Below, in pieces: positions 1 to 5,641 of a stretch of DNA of 7,961 nucleotides. The notes under the pieces were generated by a model, which worked only from the letters and a program-made list of their open reading frames with translations, made no database searches and had not been told where the DNA came from. Both the position numbers and the translations under genes were made by a program. Source of the stretch: Bacteriovoracaceae bacterium (lineage in GTDB: Bacteria > Bdellovibrionota > Bacteriovoracia > Bacteriovoracales > Bacteriovoracaceae); contig SKIL01000204.1 in assembly GCA_007116425.1 (NCBI GenBank), forward strand, positions 1 to 7,961. The letters are read 5' to 3'. The stretch's first letter is position 1, and each line of letters starts with the position of its first letter.

Positions 1-1
1 A

Positions 2-403
2 CTTCCAACAGCTGCTTTTTGGTTTAAACAAGCGCACTTAATCCCCATTACCACGAGACGAAGTAATGAAGTTATTTATTTTGAAGCCTATCGAGAAATC
101 GATCGGTCGATTAAAGAAGGTAAAGTTTTAGGTATCTTTCCTGAGGGGGCCATTACGCGAAATGGTGACCTTCGACGATTTCAAAGAGGACTGAGTGAGA
201 TTGTGCAAACGCATAAGGTAACAGTTGTTCCGATTAGTTTATGTGGATTATGGGGAAGTTTTTTGAGTTATAAAAATGGCCCACCATCTCGTGGTAAGTT
301 CCCTTGCTTTAGAAGAAAAATTACAGTTGTTATTCATCCGGCCTTAGGGCCGGATGAATTTACTCTTACAGAGCTTCGAAACCGTATTTCTTCGTCTCTA
401 TAG
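2..403 (+). CDS. PlsC/Aas-type phospholipid acyltransferase, C-terminal fragment (5' end outside window)
   Basis: The frame is open from the left edge to a TAG at 401-403, giving 133 residues. Seen: the acyltransferase motif FPEG at fragment residues 46-49 within GIFPEGAITRNGDLRRF, and a strand VTVVPISLCGLWGSF at residues 73-87. Family knowledge: FPEG is glycerolipid acyltransferase block III, which binds the glycerophosphate headgroup, and the AITR..G and GLWGSF context is typical of Aas-like and MFS-linked lysophospholipid acyltransferases. These act at the inner membrane, moving an acyl chain onto a lysophospholipid. The catalytic HxxxxD block lies upstream of the window and cannot be checked. 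The protein stops about 46 residues after GLWGSF, so no acyl-ACP synthetase (AMP-binding) domain follows as it would in full-length Aas. It is therefore a stand-alone acyltransferase or the end of a transporter-acyltransferase fusion. An internal GTG at 203 is not the start, because conserved motifs lie before it. Confidence 0.85.
   Translation, partial: LPTAAFWFKQAHLIPITTRRSNEVIYFEAYREIDRSIKEGKVLGIFPEGAITRNGDLRRFQRGLSEIVQTHKVTVVPISLCGLWGSFLSYKNGPPSRGKFPCFRRKITVVIHPALGPDEFTLTELRNRISSSL
332..359. repeat. Perfect 12-bp inverted repeat with 4-base loop; candidate bidirectional terminator inside a CDS end
   Basis: ATTCATCCGGCC (332-343) and GGCCGGATGAAT (348-359) are perfect reverse complements around TTAG. 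The structure lies inside the acyltransferase coding sequence, 41 bases before its stop codon, and about 45 bases past the transketolase stop on the other strand. The two genes are separated by one base, so any terminator must overlap coding sequence. The hairpin could serve both transcripts. The plus side is followed by a modestly T-rich stretch (TTTACTCTT). The minus side reaches a T5 run only about 11 bases later. Neither is a textbook U-tract, so the termination role is inference. Confidence 0.55.
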
Positions 404-404
404 C

Positions 405-2420
405 TTAGTTAATCAGTTTTTCAACTGCTTTCATAATGCCAGCACTATCCATCGAATATTTTTTATACAGGTCAATGGCATTATAGGCCGATTGTCCAAA
501 GATTCCAGGAGTTCCGACACTTGCTAATTTGAACGAGGCACCATTTAGGTTTAATTGGTGAGCAAGTTGAGCTCCCATTCCGCAAACAATCTGATGATCT
601 TCTACAGTGACGAGATTGCCATTTGTTTTACCTAATTGAGAGCTAATGGTTGATATATCCTCAGAGTTTACAAATGGTCGATTGACAACTGCGGCCTTTA
701 TTCCTTTTTCCGCCAGTTTTTCTGCGGCCTCAAGACTGTGACCTAACATGGGTCCATTTGTCACAATCGTGACATCCTCTCCATCACGAATAATCTGGTC
801 TTTTTTCCATTCATAACTCAAGTTTTCTTTGTAATATTGCGGGTGATTTTCTCTACCAAAAAAGAAGATGATATTATTTGGAACTTCTCCTTTATCTCGC
901 TTCTCTTTAAAGTGATTGATGGCCTTTTGCATATATTCATAGGCTTCAGTCGAACAGCTACAGCAAATAACTTCTGTGTTTGGGATTGCACTAACAGCGG
1001 CGAGATAAGTCGTTGCTTGATGTGAGGCCCCATCGGCCGCATCTTGAAAACCAATATGTGAAAATAGAGCAATTACTGGCCCTTGGGATAAAGCGGCCAT
1101 GATCATTGGGAGGTTCCCCTTGGTAATTCCAAATTGCGCAAAGGTATCTACAATTGGAATATAACCATGCTTTGATAGACCGATCGCCGCACTAATCATA
1201 TTAGACTCGGCGACGCCAATATCAAATGAATACTGAGGAAATTCTTTGTGAAAGGGAGCGATGCCTGTCGAGCCTTGAAGGTCGGCACTAATACTGACAA
1301 CAGGAAGTCCTGAATTCACAGCATCAATTGCTGCTCTTGCAAAACCTGGTTGAACCTTCTCAGATTTGACATTATTATCAGCTGACTTACTTTCTTTTGG
1401 TGTTTCAGGTTTTTTTGTAACTTCTTGTGCCCATGCAATAAGCTCTTCGGGTGCCTCATTATTGAAAATTTCTTGTATAAAGTTTGTGAGTTTAGAGTCA
1501 TAAGCTTTTAAGGGATATCCATGACCTCCAGAAGCACTTTCCATGGTCTTTTTTACGCCGTAACCCTTAATTGTTTTTACCCAGACACATTGTGGTTTCG
1601 AACTTGATTTTGCTTTTTCGATGACCTCATCTAAAGTTTGATGAACCGTTTCAAGGTCGTGTCCATTTTGAATCTTTGTCATTTCCCATCCAAGAGTTTC
1701 GAGCGACTCAAAACTTGGGTTCATGTCAAAACTATCACTATCAATTCTTCCTGAAAGTTTTGTATTATTATCTGAAATGACCAAGACAAATGGGTTTAGT
1801 TTTTTTGCCTTACTTAAACCTGGAATAGATGTTAAGGCCTCTTTTGCTTCTCCCTCCATACTTCCACCATCACTTAAAGTGCACAGTGTGACTCGCGAAT
1901 TACTTTGTAGCTTATCTGCCATGGCAAGCCCTTGTGCTTGAGCAACACCTGAGCCAAGTGGGCCATTAGAGATGAAAACATTTTGTGGATTAAGATGAAC
2001 TTCACCATGTCCTGTTAGCTTGCTGTCTATTGATCTGAAACCTTTTAAAGCATTAAAGTCTAAATTATCAAACTGGTAGAGTGCTCGAAGTGCATAAATT
2101 CCATTCTCTGTATGGCCAGCATCATTTACAAAGTTAAATTTTTCATACCATTGGGATGAATCTTTTCGAAACATGATGGCGTGAAGAGAAGACATTATTT
2201 CAGCAAAAGCCGCTGGGCCTCCCCAGTGTGCAGCTGCCCCACCAGTCACTGCATGTTGATTCATGAGGGCCACAAGTGCTCGTGTAGCTCGTGGATCAGC
2301 GAGAATCTCTGTCTCATTATTTCTGTTTCTAACCTCAACCTTGTATTTAGGTGCGGAAGTTGGTGTGGGGGCCAGTTGGTATTGTATTTTGAGAGGATTA
2401 ACAGAAATGTCTGAGGCCAT
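405..2420 (-). CDS. tkt: Transketolase
   Basis: This 671-residue cytoplasmic, thiamine-diphosphate-dependent enzyme moves two-carbon ketol units between sugar phosphates in the pentose phosphate pathway (EC 2.2.1.1); E. coli TktA is about 663 residues. Seen, numbered from the ATG at 2420: N-terminal AHWGGP (His65), NDAGH (His103), LTGH (His138), NGPLGSG (153-158), and the ThDP motif SDGG...DNN (Asp184, Asn218-Asn219). SGGHGYPL (His300) precedes a charged Lys/Glu/Ser linker near 335-358. The pyrimidine domain has Glu405 in GVAESNM, the expected cofactor-activating Glu, and DGASHQ (His467); the C-terminal domain has VEDHQ (607-611). Start choice: the frame opens at an ATG at 2438 without a ribosome site, whereas ATG 2420 has AGGAG nine bases upstream. 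DXP synthase is less likely given the length and the GPLGSG and TGH context. It is tail-to-tail with the acyltransferase. Motif wording differs from TktA (see findings). Confidence 0.93.
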   Translation of the reverse strand: MASDISVNPLKIQYQLAPTPTSAPKYKVEVRNRNNETEILADPRATRALVALMNQHAVTGGAAAHWGGPAAFAEIMSSLHAIMFRKDSSQWYEKFNFVNDAGHTENGIYALRALYQFDNLDFNALKGFRSIDSKLTGHGEVHLNPQNVFISNGPLGSGVAQAQGLAMADKLQSNSRVTLCTLSDGGSMEGEAKEALTSIPGLSKAKKLNPFVLVISDNNTKLSGRIDSDSFDMNPSFESLETLGWEMTKIQNGHDLETVHQTLDEVIEKAKSSSKPQCVWVKTIKGYGVKKTMESASGGHGYPLKAYDSKLTNFIQEIFNNEAPEELIAWAQEVTKKPETPKESKSADNNVKSEKVQPGFARAAIDAVNSGLPVVSISADLQGSTGIAPFHKEFPQYSFDIGVAESNMISAAIGLSKHGYIPIVDTFAQFGITKGNLPMIMAALSQGPVIALFSHIGFQDAADGASHQATTYLAAVSAIPNTEVICCSCSTEAYEYMQKAINHFKEKRDKGEVPNNIIFFFGRENHPQYYKENLSYEWKKDQIIRDGEDVTIVTNGPMLGHSLEAAEKLAEKGIKAAVVNRPFVNSEDISTISSQLGKTNGNLVTVEDHQIVCGMGAQLAHQLNLNGASFKLASVGTPGIFGQSAYNAIDLYKKYSMDSAGIMKAVEKLIN

Positions 2421-2429
2421 GATTTTATG

Positions 2430-2434
2430 CTCCT
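2430..2434 (-). promoter_or_regulatory. Ribosome-binding site deciding the transketolase start
   Basis: On the minus strand AGGAG lies nine bases before the ATG at 2420. The in-frame upstream ATG at 2438 is preceded by CCCTATCCTA, which has no Shine-Dalgarno match. This favours ATG 2420 and removes six residues (MKEHKI) from the longest reading. Confidence 0.8.
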
Positions 2435-2462
2435 TCATTAGGATAGGGTTAAATTCGATTGA

Positions 2463-2491
2463 ATTATATGCTTGGCCAATACATTTGAAAA
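2463..2491 (-). promoter_or_regulatory. Sigma70-type promoter for the transketolase gene
   Basis: Reading the minus strand, TTTTCA (2491-2486, 4 of 6 matches to TTGACA) is followed by exactly 17 bases and then a perfect TATAAT (2468-2463). A start point near 2456 would give a leader of roughly 36 bases before the ATG at 2420. The spacer contains an 8-base palindrome, TTGGCCAA (2472-2479), positioned where a bound repressor could block polymerase; that role is speculative. Confidence 0.65.
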
Positions 2492-2637
2492 GGATCGATT
2501 GTTTCCAAAAACTCTAATAATTTTATATTTTTAGAATTTATCTGCCATAGAATATTGTCACTTCATATGGCCTTAAGTAGCTGATCTTGTGTGGTATAGG
2601 GCTTGTCTCATGCTGTTTCGCGTTAATTTGTGTAAGA

Positions 2638-2643
2638 TATAAT
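2638..2643 (+). promoter_or_regulatory. Consensus -10 box, probable promoter of the 901-residue exported protein gene
   Basis: A perfect TATAAT sits 65 bases before the ATG at 2709. No good -35 hexamer lies 16-18 bases upstream; the sequence there reads TGTTTC/GTTTCG. The site may be weak or need an activator. Transcription from about 2650 would give a leader near 60 bases. It points away from the transketolase promoter, with about 150 bases between the two elements. Confidence 0.5.
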
Positions 2644-2695
2644 TAAGTGGATTAAAGAAGTTGGTTAATTGGTCCGATAATCAGGGTGTAGATGT

Positions 2696-2701
2696 AGGGG
2701 A
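2696..2701 (+). promoter_or_regulatory. Ribosome-binding site deciding the start of the exported protein
   Basis: AGGGGA, followed by seven bases (mostly T), precedes the ATG at 2709. The longer in-frame TTG at 2661 has only AAAGAAG directly abutting it and would put an acidic, non-hydrophobic stretch ahead of the signal peptide. A further in-frame ATG at 2724 has only AAGG at close spacing; using it would shorten the signal peptide by five residues. Confidence 0.7.
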
Positions 2702-2708
2702 TTTTTTG

Positions 2709-5414
2709 ATGATAAAAGGCAAAATGACATTTCCAATTATCGTACTGTATTTTTTGAGTGTAATGCAACTTGCCTTTGCTAAAAGTAATGGTGTTGTGGA
2801 TTGCCTTCCTGACCTATCAGCTGCTCAGCCTGTTTCTAGCTCACAACTTAACCAGGCCCAAGAATTGTTTTGTCGTACCATTCCAATGACTGAGGAGGAG
2901 TGGAATGCCTCTGCTGGGATGTTGAGCGAAAATTCTTATTATGACGAAGTTTGCCCGTGTTCAAGTTTACTTGATAGACATGAAGTAGATGGAGTGCTTT
3001 CTCAAATGAGAGATAGAAGAATAGATTCATTGGTTAAAGATTTATCAGCAAATATCGAAGCATTTCAGAATAAACAGTTTACTGAGGGCTTTGATGCAGT
3101 TTCTATGTTTGCCGTTGGTGCAGCTTACGGCGTTCGCTATGAGCATTGTGATCGCATCTTAAGCCCTTCTCATCCAGAGTACTCAGATATTCATTCAAGT
3201 ATAAATTCTTGTTTAGAGCGAGATGGAATACATTCCTTGGCGAGAGCATTTAAAATTGATGAAGCTCTTACGGTTAATGTAGAAGACGCTACCTTTGCAG
3301 ATATATTGCATACTCTTTCTCGAAGTGTTATTTCTGCAGGAGGTGATCAAGAGAGGGAGCATGATAATGACTTCTCCGTTTCCGCAACTTTTTTTAAGTT
3401 TCAAAGCATGAATGAGAATCATGAGACCTTTGCTGCAAATGAGGTAAAGGTTGCAAATTATATTTTGGCCTCATCTTTACAACATGCATATATGGAGAAG
3501 GATTTAACACCACAAAATGCTGTTCGAATTTTTCAAAATCTTAGGCTGAAAGATTATGGCCAAGATTATAAAGTCTCTCACTCTGATCTTTCCGCTTTTT
3601 TAGGGAGCTCATCCGAATTTGATGTTTCAATTGAAGATGTGGAGTCAATCCTGAATGACCCGGAGAGCTTTCAACGGGTTAGTACTATTCATGACGGAAT
3701 GTTGAGTGTATTTGCCGCTAGTCCTGTCTTTTTAGAAATGCCAAAAGTAATCATGAACAAACTTAACTTAAGTCAAGACAATCAACACGCTTTAACTCTC
3801 GAAAGGTTTCATCAAGATCTTTATAAGATACTTCATGGAGCTTGGGATCAGTCTAATCATGGCTTTTTGAGTGATACAAATAATCTTTGCTTTGAGTTCC
3901 TTGATGACCTAACCTCAATGTGTCAGGATTTGGCCAATCCTCTCGTTTTGGCCCAAGCTCAAGACAAAGCTTTTTATGACAGCCCACTCACTCAGAATCA
4001 AGTTATATGTAGTCTTCGAGCAAACAACTATGAAAATCCAGATGCGGTTAAAGCTGCTAGTGATCTAAATATGAGGGTCTTTGAAAGTATGTCGGACTTG
4101 ACTCTGGCCGGAAGAGGGCTTCAGGGCACAGACCGTCCAAATAATAATTTTTCCCAGCTTATGGCCGAGTCGAGAGATAATTCACGTAGTAGTAATTCCT
4201 TTAACTATGCTGCTTACGACCAAGTCAATCAGGGCATTCATAGTGACTCTATTGAGAATGGTTTTATTCAAGGTTTGTATGAAGGGCAATCTGAACGCAA
4301 TTTAACGGCCGAAATGAATCCTGTTTCAGACTCCAATAGTCGTCCTCTTGTTGTCGAACGAAGTCCACAATCTTTCTTAGATCATATGACATCAGACCAT
4401 GCTAATAACTTAGATGATTTAAATTCAATGGGTCCAGTGGATAGATTTGATGTTGGTAGTTATGTCCATGTCGATGCCTGGAGAAGCTCTGCTAGTGGCA
4501 CTTTCTCTAGAGATAGCGATAATGAGCTTGACTCTGAAGATGATGAATATGAAAGTAAGCTTAGTCGATTAGATGAACTGGCCAGGCGATACGAAGACTT
4601 AATTGAAAAGTCTTCTCAAAAAGAACAAGAGCGCCAAAGTTTAGAGTTCGAAGAACAAATTGCGAGCTTAAGAAAAAATCTAGAAGATTTAAAGGCCCAA
4701 AGAGACCGAATCGCTAAGGATATTGAATCTAGTCGAGACGAGCAAAAGAGAATGGGTGATCAAAATGTTTCTGAGCAAGCCACTTCACGGCAGGCAAGAT
4801 CAATTTTTGATAGGAGTGAAAGTATTCCTACTTCTTTTACTGCTCCGGCCAGATCGAGTAGTGATAATGAAGCAGTTATAGCTTCAACTCCACAAACAAC
4901 TTCTCACTCTGGATCCCGTTCACCTGCAAGTGTGACCCCTGTTGCAAGTTCTCATTCTGGTACACCTAATACCGGTTCAGGGGGAAGCTCAGATATTTAT
5001 GGCCCTTCACTACTTGGAGTTTCTCGGAGTTCTCAAATCGATATTGATAGTTCTTCGGCAGGTGCAAACTTTGTGAATTCTTTATCTTACCAGCAAGGTC
5101 GAATTGTCGATTCAAGTGACTTTCGACAACTTGAAGGTGAATTTTTTCAAAACTTTTTTGAAGAGAATGGTGATCAGCCTATCGTAGTGAGAAATGAAGT
5201 CGATGGAGAAGAGATTTTAGAATATTACATTCCTAAAAAAATAGATGGTGAGCTAAATTATGTAAGAGTTGATGGTGAGTCATTAGTAAATATCATTGAT
5301 GAAATTGATGAGTTCGCTTCACAGCTTGGCCCGGAATATTCTCTTGATAGAACGATTCATCGGCATGAATCATTAGTGCAGATATTTGAAGAGCTTTATA
5401 AAGACCATGATTAA
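2709..5414 (+). CDS. Large exported protein of unknown function with coiled coil and Ser/Thr-rich segment
   Basis: I do not recognise this 901-residue protein. Seen, numbered from ATG 2709: a signal peptide at 1-24 (Lys-containing start, hydrophobic core, AFA then Lys25), indicating Sec export. Residues 25 to about 440 form a mostly helical-looking region holding all nine cysteines (32, 55, 82, 84, 147, 168, 394, 405, 434), including a CPC motif at 82-84. Asn/Ser-rich sequence follows, then a highly charged coiled coil at about 613-682, and a Ser/Thr/Gly-rich stretch around 715-785 with SHSG twice. An acidic C-terminal domain at about 794-901 has three [VI]DGE motifs (831, 845, 854). Without a lipobox, anchor or C-terminal barrel signature it is probably periplasmic or secreted; the odd cysteine count leaves at least one free thiol or partner. 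It seems monocistronic, with 227 bases to the next start. The intact frame and good ribosome site show it is a real gene; its role is unknown. Confidence 0.85.
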   Translation: MIKGKMTFPIIVLYFLSVMQLAFAKSNGVVDCLPDLSAAQPVSSSQLNQAQELFCRTIPMTEEEWNASAGMLSENSYYDEVCPCSSLLDRHEVDGVLSQMRDRRIDSLVKDLSANIEAFQNKQFTEGFDAVSMFAVGAAYGVRYEHCDRILSPSHPEYSDIHSSINSCLERDGIHSLARAFKIDEALTVNVEDATFADILHTLSRSVISAGGDQEREHDNDFSVSATFFKFQSMNENHETFAANEVKVANYILASSLQHAYMEKDLTPQNAVRIFQNLRLKDYGQDYKVSHSDLSAFLGSSSEFDVSIEDVESILNDPESFQRVSTIHDGMLSVFAASPVFLEMPKVIMNKLNLSQDNQHALTLERFHQDLYKILHGAWDQSNHGFLSDTNNLCFEFLDDLTSMCQDLANPLVLAQAQDKAFYDSPLTQNQVICSLRANNYENPDAVKAASDLNMRVFESMSDLTLAGRGLQGTDRPNNNFSQLMAESRDNSRSSNSFNYAAYDQVNQGIHSDSIENGFIQGLYEGQSERNLTAEMNPVSDSNSRPLVVERSPQSFLDHMTSDHANNLDDLNSMGPVDRFDVGSYVHVDAWRSSASGTFSRDSDNELDSEDDEYESKLSRLDELARRYEDLIEKSSQKEQERQSLEFEEQIASLRKNLEDLKAQRDRIAKDIESSRDEQKRMGDQNVSEQATSRQARSIFDRSESIPTSFTAPARSSSDNEAVIASTPQTTSHSGSRSPASVTPVASSHSGTPNTGSGGSSDIYGPSLLGVSRSSQIDIDSSSAGANFVNSLSYQQGRIVDSSDFRQLEGEFFQNFFEENGDQPIVVRNEVDGEEILEYYIPKKIDGELNYVRVDGESLVNIIDEIDEFASQLGPEYSLDRTIHRHESLVQIFEELYKDHD

Positions 5415-5577
5415 ATACTTTCGAAATTTTCTCAATGCAAATATCTATCTTTAACGTCAGAGCTTTTTAGTAAGATCTCTTTAACAAAGTTATGCTGATT
5501 AAAGTCACGCTATATACGTAACTTATCAATATTACGATTTGGGCTTTGCGTTACTCTTTTATATTTTCTTATGGGCC

Positions 5578-5607
5578 TTGGCCAAATAGCATTATTTTGG
5601 CCATAAT
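5578..5607 (+). promoter_or_regulatory. Candidate promoter for the di-heme cytochrome gene
   Basis: TTGGCC (5578-5583, 4 of 6 to TTGACA), an 18-base spacer and CATAAT (5602-5607, 5 of 6 to TATAAT) are in register. Start near 5614 would leave a leader of about 28 bases before the TTG at 5642. The motif TTGGCCA occurs twice here (5578-5584 and 5597-5603), overlapping both elements. Confidence 0.4.
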
Positions 5608-5631
5608 TTCAAAGTTGTTTTCATTGCTTTT

Positions 5632-5638
5632 GGAGGGG
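5632..5638 (+). promoter_or_regulatory. Strong ribosome-binding site in front of a TTG start
   Basis: GGAGGGG lies immediately upstream of the TTG at 5642, with five bases between GGAGG and the start codon. The open frame extends back to a TTG at 5546, but translation from 5642 gives a clean signal peptide directly, so this site fixes the start. Confidence 0.8.
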
Positions 5639-5641
5639 CCC

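Larger units (their letters stand above)
5415..5641. other. Intergenic region with short TCTTTAAC repeats; no RNA gene seen
   Basis: Directly after the stop there is an 8-base palindrome TTTCGAAA (5419-5426). TCTTTAAC occurs twice (5448-5455 and 5478-5485), 30 bases apart, and an inverted partial copy TTAAAG lies at 5499-5504. No convincing terminator hairpin with a T-run follows the upstream gene. The frame of the downstream cytochrome stays open back to a TTG at 5546, but this stretch looks like leader rather than coding sequence because a strong ribosome site lies at 5632. Confidence 0.5.

Noticed and set aside
203..403. A separate 66-residue gene starting at GTG 203
   Set aside because: The same frame is open to the left edge and carries the FPEG acyltransferase motif before 203, so it is only the tail of a larger gene.
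818..1072. Small open frames inside the transketolase on either strand (also near 837-1025, 1316-1501, 1723-1941 and 2181-2517)
   Set aside because: They lie fully or largely within a well-supported gene, show no motifs or ribosome sites of note, and are shadows of its codon structure.
405..2420. 1-deoxy-D-xylulose-5-phosphate synthase instead of transketolase
   Set aside because: The length (671 residues), the NDAGH, LTGH and NGPLGSG motifs and the spacing of SDGG to DNN fit transketolase better, although the C-terminal half shares DXS-like wording.
2421..2438. Transketolase start at ATG 2438
   Set aside because: It has no ribosome-binding site, whereas ATG 2420 has AGGAG at nine bases.
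2661..2708. TTG 2661 as the start of the 901-residue protein
   Set aside because: There is no spaced Shine-Dalgarno, and it would add an acidic leader before a clear signal peptide at 2709.
2848..3422. Minus-strand open frames within the 901-residue gene
   Set aside because: They have no recognisable protein features and overlap a coherent plus-strand gene with a signal peptide.
5481..5516. Promoter from TTAACA (5481) and TATATA (5511)
   Set aside because: The 24-base spacing is too long for a sigma70 promoter, and no better -35 is in register with TATATA.
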